From Tritrichomonas musculus (taxonomy: Eukaryota; Parabasalia; Tritrichomonadida; Tritrichomonadidae), in contig JAPFFF010000003.1 of the NCBI GenBank assembly GCA_039105265.1, forward strand, positions 7,502,001 through 7,566,000: a stretch of DNA of 64,000 bases, read 5' to 3'. The notes under the pieces are model-generated. The model saw only the letters and a list, made by a program, of their open reading frames with translations, ran no database searches and was not told the DNA's origin. A program made the translations under genes and the position numbers. Each line of letters starts with the position of its first letter. Positions within the stretch are counted from its first letter, which is position 1. Positions 1 through 11,138 of this stretch are shown piece by piece.

Positions 1-37
1 TGTAAATGCTGAATATCAACAAAAAAGAGGAGATTTG

Positions 38-3000
38 ATGAATTCGATAAAAGATATCAAAAAGAAAAAATCGGATAAATTTGAGGAATTATTTATTAAA
101 TTTGATAGAAGTCATTATTTGCCAGTTGATCCAACAGATTATGATATATGTTTGAATTATAAAGAAACAAGAGAATTGTATGAATTGGTTCAACACGCTT
201 TTCATATGGACCCAGGAAGAAAGTTAGATCAAGCTTTCGATGCAACTTTTCAATTAGGGGATCTCTATTATTATTCATTTAGCGGGAAACCTTACAATCC
301 TCTTTATATGAAATTTTACATAGCATTTATTCAACCATCTTGGGGCGAATTGAATAAACAGGTTTTAATAAGTTTATTGAATACTGATGCAATTTTTGAG
401 GTTTGTGATGCGTTAAATTCAAAAATATCAAGAACAATAATATATGAAAATAAAGGAACAAATGAACAACGTCAATTCCGATTCCTTCCGAAAGAAAGAA
501 TGGACATTCGAGCAGATGATTATATATCTTTAGCAGGAGCTGAACAAGACGGTGCAATGTATGTATTGAATAATCTAAAAGGAATTCTAACAGTTTTACA
601 AAATTTGGAAAAAAATCATGAAAATGTTCAAACTTTATTCACAGTTGCATTAATAAAATATATTCATTTTGAAAATAAAAACTGGTTTGATCCTTCAGTC
701 TTTTCAAAATATTTGAATATTTTATTAACTGATTGTGAAAAGTTTAATGTAACCAATTATAATGACCTGGTTTATGGTGATAAATGGGATGAAACGAGAA
801 ACTTTATTTTGCAAAAAGTATTACTTTGGAATAACGAACAAGATCAATGGACATTTAAGGCACAACTCAGACAAAAAGTGATTCATTCAATGGCACGACA
901 AAAAGATATCAAAGATCTTTGTGAGAAATTATTAATGGAAAAGTTAACATTAGAATGCACCCCGATATCACCTGATAACGTACAAGATCAAATGAAAATG
1001 TTGGAAGAAATAGTCGACAAGAAAGGGGTTGATATCGATGATAGATACACAACAATTTGTACCATGTTAATTCAAGAAATTGCGGAAATCAATCCAGAAA
1101 GAGGTGCAGCTTTAATGAAAGGAAGTACAGACGAAAGAAATGTTGCCTTATTACATTTGAATATTTGGTATGTTATCCAAGATTACATTCATAATACGAC
1201 AACTCCAGAAGATACCCGAATAAAAAATTGTGTTGAGCAATTTAGACAATATCCATACTCGTCAAAAGCAATAGAAAATATAATGAATAGTTACAACAAA
1301 AATGATAAAAATCAAGCTTATCGTCGAATAATTGGTGAAACTGCATATAATTTGTGTTTAATGAAAGCATATACTGGTGAAATAGGTTTGGATAAAGTGA
1401 TAGATTTATTACCACAAATGTTTTCAAATTTAGATAAAGACATAAAACAAGAGTTACAAACATTTTTATCATCTGAACCCAATCTTGACCAGGATCAAAC
1501 GTTATTTATGATTGCAAATGACAAGTTATGGGAAACTCAAGTATCAATGGAGGAATTGTATGCAAATAACCCAGATATTATTAACATGATGCACAAACAA
1601 TGGATTGCTGAAAAAATAAAAAAAAGAGAAAAAATTTGGTTAGATGAGGCAAAAGCTGAAGAACAAGAAATTCAAAATGAAGCAGAAAATCAAGAAATTT
1701 TAGAAGAAGGGGTTCAACCAATACAATTACCTGAACAAGAATTGAATCAAGGGTCAACGGATCAAGAAAGAGGAAATAACGATAATCAATGGGAAAGATT
1801 TTTAGCTCAAACAAGAATCGAACAAAGAGACACTTGGCAACGTTATTTACAGGTTCTTCAAGATGAAAATCCATTTTTTAATAAAGACAATATTGAAATA
1901 AATCAATTTATGAGTATAATTGATAGAGAATTTCATAATATAAATATGAATTCAATAAAACAACCAAGTGAAATAACCGCACAATTAACAAAAGCTTATC
2001 CAGAAATGTATTGGATAATAATGATTGAATATATGAGAGCCTATTTAAAATGGTCATTAGGAACAAATGATCAAATAACAGATCAGGAATCAGTAGATGA
2101 ATTGAATGGAAGAGGTTTTACAGAGCAATCAGAAAGATCAGTAAATCAGATGAGAAATGAATGGAATGGACAATTGAATGATTTGAAAGGGAAACTAGGA
2201 AAACTTTGGGAGATAGGGTCTCAACATGAAAACTTAGGACCGGATAAAGATAGTTGGATAAATCAAATGGTTTATCAAGAATATCCAACAAAAAATGCAT
2301 TAAGAGAATTTATTGATACAAAGACATTTCAAAATGAATTCTATCATGATTTTCAAGAATATGGAAATAAAACTTATGCAGAAATTCGAAGAGTTTTGGG
2401 AGCATTCAATTTTTCAGAGAAATATATTCAAGAATTAGCTCATCAATATTGGACAAATGATGATGAATTTAATGATCGAAATACTCGTAGCAGAAGAGAT
2501 AAAATGGAAAACAAATTCAATAAAGAAGGTGGTGTGAAATCGCAAATTCAAAATGAGTTCAGAAGGTGGAGTACAATTAAAAATAATCGAATGGAAACAA
2601 TAACTATAACAATTGAAAATCTAGTAAGAGCTGAAAGGATAACTCAAAATGATATGAATTCAGAAAGAACAAGATTAATTGAAAATTATGTAAATGGTGA
2701 TAATTTGAGAAATGAACAGAAAGGTGAAGAGTTACAAAATATTAAAGAGGATTCACAAGATTATTTAGATCATCATAACGAACAAGCAATAACTCAAAGA
2801 ATTCGACAATTGTATGATAATAATGGTATTGTATCAACAGACGAAGAAATTAGAACAAAATATGCAGAATATCTATCAAGTCAAAATAAAGACAGTTATT
2901 TATCTGAGTTAGGTAGAGAATTACTGCAAAGGCGAAATTCAGCAGTTACAAATTGGATTCAGAGATTCAATAATGAAATTGGAACAAAGATTGAAAATAT

Positions 3001-6000
3001 TAATTTTATTCATGGAATTGTATCAAGTGTTGAAAAAGTGAATCTAACCGCTGTCAAACAAAGTTTTATTAATCAAGTTCAATCAACTCCTCAAAATGGT
3101 GAAAATCTATTTAATGAACTGAAAAATGATATGGAAAGCCGAGAAGCAAATGCAAAAGATCAACAAATAAATCATTATGGAAATCAAATTCATCGTTTAA
3201 TATCAAATTCTGGTCGACCATTTACTGTTGAGGGAATTCGTGATACAGAGGTGAAACCGATTTTAGATATTGAAAATATTCAGGAGAGAGATAGAAAATT
3301 CAATGAATGGGTAAGAAATTGGGAAACAAAAGAACAACTAATTCAAACAAAAATTCAGAATTTGGAAAGAATTTATGTACAAAAATATCAAATAACAAAT
3401 AAAGAAATTGATTCAGCATCAATTCTTCAACATATATTGAACAAAGTGGCAACAACTTACAATCAAGATACAGTTTTATCAAATATCAATGAAAAAATTG
3501 AATCAAAGACAGAAATTGTGAAAACCCTGAAAGAACGTTTAGAATTATATAGTTTAGAGGATTCATTTCGAGAAGCATACGGTCAAGAATATACACAGGC
3601 GAAATGGAATGATATTATTATAGAACATTCAAATCGCCCAATTGATCAACAAATTAACGCAATAAAAGCTCATATTCAACAAAAAAATAGAGAAACAGGA
3701 AATCTTATACAAAATGTTAATAATAAATTGACTGAGTGTTTTCAATCAGCATTTCCAGATTTCGATAATTCGTATATTAATGAAAAAGTAATTGAATTGT
3801 TATTCCGATCTTATCCTGAAGTTAACCGAAATTATTCACAATTAGAAGCAAAATTACAATCATTATTACCTCAATTTAAGAAAATGGGAGAATTATTTAG
3901 AAAATGGAATTCTCAAAATATAAGTAATATCTATTTAGGAATGAAAACATTTCAAGATGCGGGTCATGAAGTTCCACGTTTATTTGAATTAGCTGAGGAA
4001 TATGAAGTTCGTTTAGAAATAATTGAATATAATCCTTTGAATCTTCTGAAAATTACAAATGAGCCTGAAAACCAACAAAATCAAAAAATGAGAGAAGAAT
4101 TAGAATTATTGAAACAAAAAAGAAATGCGATATTGAGTGATAGTAATTTTCGATTGAAAATTGATCAATATTGTCAAGGAAGAAACTCGGTTGAAAAAGA
4201 AACATTAATTAAAGAAATTGTTGGTCATTGTGATAGAGTTGAAGATGTTGATAAATTTATTGATGCAAAGACGAGATATATTGGTTTTGGAAAAAATTGG
4301 AGTCAGTTTCAAACAAGAGTCGATTTTGATAATTTTTATAAGAGCAATCGAGAGAGTTCAAATTTGAATTTGTTAATGAGATCAAATTTTGGTCAAATGT
4401 CACCAGAAGATAATATAAAAATTGATGAGTTGAAAGTTTATTTATCAAATACATATCCAGACATTTTCCCTCAAAGTGAATGGTCATATATTCAAGAAGA
4501 CAAATTTGAGGAAGACGGAGCTAAATTTTATGCATATTTGCAAGGTGAAATGATGTATCAACAAATAAGATTAATGTATCCTCCAAACACAATGCCTGCC
4601 ACTTGGGATCATGCTCAATATCATTCAAATATATTCAAAGCATTGGATAAATTACAAAAAGAATTTCTAAGAAAAGAGCCACTTTATCGATCAATTAAAA
4701 CAGATCGGAATTTCAATCTAGCTTTGAATGAATATAATGAGATTGCTCCAGATCACGAAAAATTAACTGCTGAAAGAATTTTTGCAACTGCTCGTCCAAC
4801 AGATGATATTCTTAAATTAACACAGTCTTTACGTAATCAAATTCAATCAAAAATTAATTCTGTGGAATTCAATGATAGTTTAGAAAGAGCTATTCGTGAA
4901 GTATGGAAACCACATTTTCCAAATGATTTCAAAAGTGCTGAAGATTGGAGAACTGAATTTGGCGATAATTATAAGGCAAGAAATGCGATTTTAAAATTAA
5001 CTCCGGGTTATCAATTTTGGGCAAATGTTAATCCTCATGAAGAGGTAAATTTAAAGAATTATATTGTTAGAAATGGTGGAACAATTGAATCGGCTTATCA
5101 AGCGTTAAACAATTTTTATAGTCAATATTATCCGATTTATAGTCGACAATGGGTAGGGAATCCAACTTTATTACCTTATTTAACAAAATACAAAAATAAA
5201 TTTGGAGGTTCTGAACAATCAGCGTTGTATTATTTATTTGGAAAATTTTATGGAGATTTGAATAGATGTTTACAATTCTTCGCAGCTTATGAAGGAAATC
5301 AAGAAATCGAAAATATGAATGGAAGTCAAAAATATTCAGATATTAATTCATTTTTGCAAACAGTTGTGAATCAAGGTGATGCAGTCAATCAATCTACATT
5401 TTTAAATAATATTCAATCAAGTGTTACCAATTTTTCAAATTCAAAATCAAATTGGGAATCAAACACTGATTTTCGAAATCATGTTTTTTATCTAGAAGCA
5501 TTGAAAGAGGAAAATAAAACAGGGTTGAAATATGATTTTTCATGGGATGAAGACAAAATGTATAAAAATTATTTAATTCCATTAGCTAAGAAATATTACC
5601 AACAATTCGTTGGAAAAAGATATATACCTGATTCAAATACTAATAATTCAAATGTTTCAACAGAATACAATAATATTATTTTAGCCGCGGAAGATTATCG
5701 TAAAAAGAATGATGATTGGGAAAATTCAAATGTGAAATCAACATTAGAAAGATATCAAAATGAAGGTCGAATAAATTCAAAAAAGAGTTATGAAGATTTG
5801 AAAGATGAATTTGAAAAACCAGCTGATGCAATGAAATATTTAGAAATTGAGAAAAATAAGAAAACATTATTGGTGGCTCTCGGAAGAAATGAAGACGAAG
5901 AATTACCGAGAGGAGATGTAAATTTTGCTCCATATCACGATATTGACGAAAAAGATTTAACATCAAGATTAAATTGGTTATTAAATTTTGTTTCAAAAAT

Positions 6001-9000
6001 TGAAGATGAGAACACAGCTTCTTGGAATTCACCAGCCTTTTTGAAAATTCATTCTGATTATCGATCAAATCATTCCGACGATAGATCAACTCAAACAATT
6101 AATCAATGTAAAATCAAATATGGATTAGATTATGAATCAGCAAAAATAGATTTAAAATATCACTATTTATTAGAGAAATATCGTGAAGAATTTCAAGAAG
6201 ATTATTCAATAAAAGAAACAGATCCAAATAACGATCAAAAATTAGCACATATTCATGAAATTGAAAAGTTATTGAAAAATTATAAAGATTATAAAGTAGA
6301 TAATGAATTACAAATAAAATTAAATTGTTATAATGCAGAGTCGGGTCAAGACACTCTAAATCATTTATGGTTAGTGAAAAAGTTTAAAGATAATGTTCAA
6401 TCAGCAAAAATTTATTTAGAATATTGGACATATGTTGGAAAAATAAATGCAATTACGTCAGATAATAATGATATAAAAGATGTACCAATATCTTTAGCCG
6501 GTATAACAAAATTGAAAGAGATTTTTAATAATGTCTCAAAAGATGATACGGCATTTCAATCAGTAAGTTTTCAACAATTATTAAATCAATATAATGATAT
6601 TAAACATTCACATTATGATGCTACTGATATTAAACGACTTTATGGAAGTTATATAAATTGTACAAATGCAATGAAATGTGTATTGTTAGAACATGAACTA
6701 GAAACTACTTATCAGTTGTCAAAAGAGAATTTCCCTAAAAATTTTGATGGAAAATGGGAAACATATTTGAAAGCTTTAGAGAATAAAAAGAGTGAAATTG
6801 ATATAAAGAAAAATTCAATACTTTGGGATAGTGAAGTTCGAAAATGGTATGATTATGCAAAAGAGAACGTTGATTCGACTCTTCCAACAATAGAACAAAT
6901 GATGATCGATGATAAGTACAATAAAGATATTGTTTATTATAAAATTTTAACGAAAATTTGGGGAAAATTTACAGGGAAAGAATATCCAAATTTCGAAACT
7001 AATTATCAAGTAACAAATGCAAAATTAGCTAATAAAATCAATAATTACATAAAACGATATGAGAAATTTCGGATTGATGGTGACATTCAGAGACTATTAG
7101 TCAATCAAAAACAAGAAGTTTCTATAGATGATTTATTTAATAGATATATTGATTCTGATAATCCAGATGATGATGTGTTAGACGCTAGACGATATTTGCA
7201 AAATGAAATTTGGGAATCAGAATACAAAGCGTTTTGTGAAGAAGTAGGATTGAAACCAGATACAAAGATGAACACATTCAAAAATGAAAAAGAAAGATAT
7301 AAATTTTTCGATTTGAAGATGAAAGAAACAAGAGATATTAAACCAAAATGGGAAAAATTAATGCCAGAAGTAGAACATTGGAATCGTTATCAAGAACCGA
7401 AAGATCAATTGCATAAATGGGAAGAAGTTCATAAAAAATATGACGGAAATATTGATAAAGTCTATGAAGAAATTGTATTCGAAAATAGAAAAAAGAAATT
7501 CGAGGAAGATTTTCCAGATGATACATGGTCTTCAAATTTATCCAAAAAAGATCAAATAGAAAAACTTGATGAGTTCTTTCGAATTTATAATACATATTAT
7601 TATACACTTCCTAACTTCAAAAACACATTAGATGAATATAATAGAAGATTTAATACAGAAAAATTATCAGTTCAAGATATCGTTACCAAATATAAGACTG
7701 ATTCTACGGGTTGTTTGAATATGATGAATTACAAAATATTGAAACTCAAATTACAAAAATTAGATAAAGATTTTAATGAAAAAGATTATGGAGAAAATTC
7801 GGAAGATATTAGTAAAATGCAAAGAGAATTAGAGAGATATGAAACAAATCAAAATCAATTAAAGACTTCAACAAATATAAACGGTCTCTATAATGAATAT
7901 GAAGACAAATATAAAGATACTGCAAAGAAATTAGAAGATATTGAGAAAGAACAAAAATATAAAGTAAATAATGTTCTCAATTTTTTGAAAATTATGATTA
8001 AAATCAAAGACTTAGAAACAAAATATAAGAAAGTTTTTAATTATGAAGATCGTAAAAGTTGGGGTTCAACACCAAGTGCTCAATTCGAATATTTAGAAAA
8101 AATTGAAAAGAGATATCAGAAAGAAAAGGAAAAATTAGATAGTTTCAGAGGAATTGATAAATTAGTTGATTTATATAATGATTCACATGGTTTAACAGGT
8201 GATAATGTCAAAAGTATTGATGATATATTTGCAGAAAATGAATACCATTGTTATAAGACTTATCAAACATTATTATTAACGAAATACAATTATTTGAATC
8301 CCAAAGCTCCAAAAGATGATTCATATACAGGAAGTCCAAAGAAATTTTGTGAAGAATTGGAAAAAGAAATATCAGAAATTGAACGCGTTTATGACAAATT
8401 CAAAGGAAAAGATGGTTGGATGAAATTATCTTTGGATGAACGAGAGAAAATCATTCAAAATTATAAAGATGAAGATACAGGTAATTATAAAATTGAATTG
8501 CAAGGTGAATTGCAAAAATATAAGAAAATATTCAATCTTGATTTCCCCATTGATTCAACAATTAAACAATGGAATAAAGAAGGAAGAGATATCAAATATC
8601 TTAAAAATTACTTAGCGTATGTCAATAAATATTCAGAAAATAATGAATATCATGAATTGATAAACAAATATAATTCTAAAAATAAAGATAAGCCAATTCC
8701 AGCCGAGTATTTTACTCCTTATGATAAAATGAAATATGCTACCTTAGAACCTCTCAGACAAAGATATGAAACAGCATTCGGTATGGATATAACAATAAAT
8801 CAAATGATGCAATATGCAAAATATTTAAAAACAACTTACGGAGTCAATTGGAGAGTACAAGATGAGAATTTAGATTTTGATTTCAATATTGCAAAAATCG
8901 CTAACAAGGCAAATATTGTTTGGAGAGAATATGAAAATTATTTAGGACACACGAAAAAGAATAGAGTTGACTTCGATACTGCAATAAAATCATATAAAAC

Positions 9001-11104
9001 TCAAAATGGTATTGGAACGTTAACGATTCAAGATATGAAACAATTTATAAAAGAGGTGAAAGATTTATCAAAGAAATCAAAAACAGATTCGAAGAATAAA
9101 TTAATAGATTCAATAGATTCAATCAATAAGAACAAAGATAAAGATCATCAAATTTCAACCGATATGTTGGAGAAGTTAAGTGTTAATTCTGATAATTTGG
9201 ATGCGTTACAAACAATTATTGAGTTCATTCCTGATTATGAAAATCATTTTAATAAGAAAGTGAATCCAAATGATTTAAATAGTTTTCATGAAGATCCTAA
9301 GAATCCAAATTGGATACATGTCTTAGAAAAGATAGCATTTTTGCCATTAATTGACGATCATAATTCAATAGAAAAGAAAAATGGAAAAATGTCAAGAGAT
9401 TCTGTAGAGAGTGTAGTTAAAAAATATATTTTGAATAAAGATCCAACAAATCCATTGAAAGATTCAGATGTTAAAATAGATCATATTAGACCTGCTTATG
9501 AAGAATATAAAAAGGAAGTCACGAAAGAAAAAGAAGAGTATTTCAAAACTATGTTATCAGAATATCATAAGCATACAGATGATTCTTCAGAAACATATCA
9601 AAATTTGGTTCAATTATATCCAAACTTAGATGATTTAGAACGATACCTAAAATTGAATAGATATATCTTTAAAACAAATAAGATATATAAACAACTCAAA
9701 GAACATTACAAGAAAGAACACACACCTTTGAAATATTCGGATTATCAAGATAAACCTGTGAATAATTTAGAGCCAACAATAATAATATTACAGAATTTAG
9801 AAAAAGAAGCTCAAAAAGAATGGGATGAAGAGAAGAAGAAAGACGATAAAGAGAAAGAACATAAAAAGAAGGTTGAATTAAAACTAAGTGATTTGAATTC
9901 GATGAGACGAAAAGTAGGATTAACTGAAATTGGATTCGAACGTTATAAAAATATGGAAACCGATACTGCATTATCTGACATTAATAATATGATGAATGAA
10001 GCAAGACAAAAAGAATCTGAAAAGAATTCAAATAACAATACATCTGTTGGAATTGGTGGTGCATTAAGAAATAATTTCATAGGTACAACAATGAATAAAC
10101 CTGCAGCAACAACAACACCAGCAACAACGACAACGACAACAACAACAACGACTGATACGAATACAATGCCTACAATTAATGATGGAAGTGAAAAGAAAGA
10201 AGAAAGTGTATGGTCTAAAAATTATGAAGGTGGAATAACTAGTTTAATTCAACAAAGTGCAAAAGGTATATCAATTAGATCATTATTAATGGAACAACAA
10301 AAGAAAAATAAATTAAATGGAAAAACATCAATAATGTCTCAATTTAATGAAAACGCTCCTCCTAAACCTGTTGTACCTTATTCATCTAATTCAAATACTA
10401 ATAATTTATTTTCATCAAAAACAACAATGACAGAAGAGAAAGAAACACCAATTGAAAAGAAACCGATTGTAAGCCCAATATCTGAAAAACCAATGACATT
10501 AACAAAAATTGAACCAGGAAAGAAAATTAACTTATTACCTACGAAAGTTGATCAACCTGAAGTGGTCAAAACCAAAAATAATATGATACAAGTTTTACCA
10601 AGAAGAGGTCGAAAGAATTTACCTTTACGCTTTAAAGCAAAAGAAGAAATGGAACAACAACAAAAAGCAATTGAAAAAGTTGAAGAAGAAAGTGAAGAGG
10701 TTGAAATCAAACCAAAGAAACCAACAATTAATACAAAAGCTAAATCAAGTAAACAATTTAAGAAACAAAAATCTGAAAGAACGAAACTCTTAAAGAAAAA
10801 TTCAAAAGCTAAAAAGAAGAAAGATGATGACGATGAAGTTATTTCAGAAAAGAGTACAATTGATAAAGAAGATATCTCAAAGAAAAAGACAAAGACGAAA
10901 CCATTACAAAGAAAAGTCGATGCTATTGTACCAAAACCAACAATAACCCCAATCCCTGAATCAATTCCAAAAACAATCCCTGAATCAATTCCAAAAACAA
11001 TAACAGAAGAAAAACCAGCAACCGAAGTCAAACAAATTCCGAAAACATCTGAAATTCCAAGTGTAATTCAAAATAATCCTCAATTAATGAAATATTTTAA
11101 GTAA
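38..11104 (+). CDS. Giant repetitive helical protein of the element (at least 3,689 aa), function unknown
   Basis: An 11-kb uninterrupted frame. The first ATG is at 38, but the frame is also open back to position 2, so the real start may lie outside the window. The product is rich in Lys, Glu, Asn, Gln and Tyr and appears almost wholly helical. Between residues about 1,900 and 2,750 a degenerate unit recurs every roughly 83-100 residues, with a YN-type start, a D-I/L-KY core and an A-x-x-YL helix. Residues about 3,340-3,370 hold a Thr-rich linker, and the tail is Lys/Pro-rich with two PESIPKTI copies. No signal peptide or membrane segment is seen. It lies just upstream of the capsid and packaging genes on the same strand, so a virion, scaffold or tegument-like role is possible. 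I recognise no catalytic motif. Coding status is certain; function is unknown. Confidence 0.9.
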   Translation: MNSIKDIKKKKSDKFEELFIKFDRSHYLPVDPTDYDICLNYKETRELYELVQHAFHMDPGRKLDQAFDATFQLGDLYYYSFSGKPYNPLYMKFYIAFIQPSWGELNKQVLISLLNTDAIFEVCDALNSKISRTIIYENKGTNEQRQFRFLPKERMDIRADDYISLAGAEQDGAMYVLNNLKGILTVLQNLEKNHENVQTLFTVALIKYIHFENKNWFDPSVFSKYLNILLTDCEKFNVTNYNDLVYGDKWDETRNFILQKVLLWNNEQDQWTFKAQLRQKVIHSMARQKDIKDLCEKLLMEKLTLECTPISPDNVQDQMKMLEEIVDKKGVDIDDRYTTICTMLIQEIAEINPERGAALMKGSTDERNVALLHLNIWYVIQDYIHNTTTPEDTRIKNCVEQFRQYPYSSKAIENIMNSYNKNDKNQAYRRIIGETAYNLCLMKAYTGEIGLDKVIDLLPQMFSNLDKDIKQELQTFLSSEPNLDQDQTLFMIANDKLWETQVSMEELYANNPDIINMMHKQWIAEKIKKREKIWLDEAKAEEQEIQNEAENQEILEEGVQPIQLPEQELNQGSTDQERGNNDNQWERFLAQTRIEQRDTWQRYLQVLQDENPFFNKDNIEINQFMSIIDREFHNINMNSIKQPSEITAQLTKAYPEMYWIIMIEYMRAYLKWSLGTNDQITDQESVDELNGRGFTEQSERSVNQMRNEWNGQLNDLKGKLGKLWEIGSQHENLGPDKDSWINQMVYQEYPTKNALREFIDTKTFQNEFYHDFQEYGNKTYAEIRRVLGAFNFSEKYIQELAHQYWTNDDEFNDRNTRSRRDKMENKFNKEGGVKSQIQNEFRRWSTIKNNRMETITITIENLVRAERITQNDMNSERTRLIENYVNGDNLRNEQKGEELQNIKEDSQDYLDHHNEQAITQRIRQLYDNNGIVSTDEEIRTKYAEYLSSQNKDSYLSELGRELLQRRNSAVTNWIQRFNNEIGTKIENINFIHGIVSSVEKVNLTAVKQSFINQVQSTPQNGENLFNELKNDMESREANAKDQQINHYGNQIHRLISNSGRPFTVEGIRDTEVKPILDIENIQERDRKFNEWVRNWETKEQLIQTKIQNLERIYVQKYQITNKEIDSASILQHILNKVATTYNQDTVLSNINEKIESKTEIVKTLKERLELYSLEDSFREAYGQEYTQAKWNDIIIEHSNRPIDQQINAIKAHIQQKNRETGNLIQNVNNKLTECFQSAFPDFDNSYINEKVIELLFRSYPEVNRNYSQLEAKLQSLLPQFKKMGELFRKWNSQNISNIYLGMKTFQDAGHEVPRLFELAEEYEVRLEIIEYNPLNLLKITNEPENQQNQKMREELELLKQKRNAILSDSNFRLKIDQYCQGRNSVEKETLIKEIVGHCDRVEDVDKFIDAKTRYIGFGKNWSQFQTRVDFDNFYKSNRESSNLNLLMRSNFGQMSPEDNIKIDELKVYLSNTYPDIFPQSEWSYIQEDKFEEDGAKFYAYLQGEMMYQQIRLMYPPNTMPATWDHAQYHSNIFKALDKLQKEFLRKEPLYRSIKTDRNFNLALNEYNEIAPDHEKLTAERIFATARPTDDILKLTQSLRNQIQSKINSVEFNDSLERAIREVWKPHFPNDFKSAEDWRTEFGDNYKARNAILKLTPGYQFWANVNPHEEVNLKNYIVRNGGTIESAYQALNNFYSQYYPIYSRQWVGNPTLLPYLTKYKNKFGGSEQSALYYLFGKFYGDLNRCLQFFAAYEGNQEIENMNGSQKYSDINSFLQTVVNQGDAVNQSTFLNNIQSSVTNFSNSKSNWESNTDFRNHVFYLEALKEENKTGLKYDFSWDEDKMYKNYLIPLAKKYYQQFVGKRYIPDSNTNNSNVSTEYNNIILAAEDYRKKNDDWENSNVKSTLERYQNEGRINSKKSYEDLKDEFEKPADAMKYLEIEKNKKTLLVALGRNEDEELPRGDVNFAPYHDIDEKDLTSRLNWLLNFVSKIEDENTASWNSPAFLKIHSDYRSNHSDDRSTQTINQCKIKYGLDYESAKIDLKYHYLLEKYREEFQEDYSIKETDPNNDQKLAHIHEIEKLLKNYKDYKVDNELQIKLNCYNAESGQDTLNHLWLVKKFKDNVQSAKIYLEYWTYVGKINAITSDNNDIKDVPISLAGITKLKEIFNNVSKDDTAFQSVSFQQLLNQYNDIKHSHYDATDIKRLYGSYINCTNAMKCVLLEHELETTYQLSKENFPKNFDGKWETYLKALENKKSEIDIKKNSILWDSEVRKWYDYAKENVDSTLPTIEQMMIDDKYNKDIVYYKILTKIWGKFTGKEYPNFETNYQVTNAKLANKINNYIKRYEKFRIDGDIQRLLVNQKQEVSIDDLFNRYIDSDNPDDDVLDARRYLQNEIWESEYKAFCEEVGLKPDTKMNTFKNEKERYKFFDLKMKETRDIKPKWEKLMPEVEHWNRYQEPKDQLHKWEEVHKKYDGNIDKVYEEIVFENRKKKFEEDFPDDTWSSNLSKKDQIEKLDEFFRIYNTYYYTLPNFKNTLDEYNRRFNTEKLSVQDIVTKYKTDSTGCLNMMNYKILKLKLQKLDKDFNEKDYGENSEDISKMQRELERYETNQNQLKTSTNINGLYNEYEDKYKDTAKKLEDIEKEQKYKVNNVLNFLKIMIKIKDLETKYKKVFNYEDRKSWGSTPSAQFEYLEKIEKRYQKEKEKLDSFRGIDKLVDLYNDSHGLTGDNVKSIDDIFAENEYHCYKTYQTLLLTKYNYLNPKAPKDDSYTGSPKKFCEELEKEISEIERVYDKFKGKDGWMKLSLDEREKIIQNYKDEDTGNYKIELQGELQKYKKIFNLDFPIDSTIKQWNKEGRDIKYLKNYLAYVNKYSENNEYHELINKYNSKNKDKPIPAEYFTPYDKMKYATLEPLRQRYETAFGMDITINQMMQYAKYLKTTYGVNWRVQDENLDFDFNIAKIANKANIVWREYENYLGHTKKNRVDFDTAIKSYKTQNGIGTLTIQDMKQFIKEVKDLSKKSKTDSKNKLIDSIDSINKNKDKDHQISTDMLEKLSVNSDNLDALQTIIEFIPDYENHFNKKVNPNDLNSFHEDPKNPNWIHVLEKIAFLPLIDDHNSIEKKNGKMSRDSVESVVKKYILNKDPTNPLKDSDVKIDHIRPAYEEYKKEVTKEKEEYFKTMLSEYHKHTDDSSETYQNLVQLYPNLDDLERYLKLNRYIFKTNKIYKQLKEHYKKEHTPLKYSDYQDKPVNNLEPTIIILQNLEKEAQKEWDEEKKKDDKEKEHKKKVELKLSDLNSMRRKVGLTEIGFERYKNMETDTALSDINNMMNEARQKESEKNSNNNTSVGIGGALRNNFIGTTMNKPAATTTPATTTTTTTTTTDTNTMPTINDGSEKKEESVWSKNYEGGITSLIQQSAKGISIRSLLMEQQKKNKLNGKTSIMSQFNENAPPKPVVPYSSNSNTNNLFSSKTTMTEEKETPIEKKPIVSPISEKPMTLTKIEPGKKINLLPTKVDQPEVVKTKNNMIQVLPRRGRKNLPLRFKAKEEMEQQQKAIEKVEEESEEVEIKPKKPTINTKAKSSKQFKKQKSERTKLLKKNSKAKKKKDDDDEVISEKSTIDKEDISKKKTKTKPLQRKVDAIVPKPTITPIPESIPKTIPESIPKTITEEKPATEVKQIPKTSEIPSVIQNNPQLMKYFK

Positions 11105-11138
11105 ATAAATGTTTATTTTTATTTTTATCTTAAAAATT

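Noticed and set aside
10552-11031. Minus-strand frame of 159 residues over the end of the giant gene
   Set aside because: Antisense shadow of a Lys/Pro-rich coding region, with biased Phe/Ser/Val composition.
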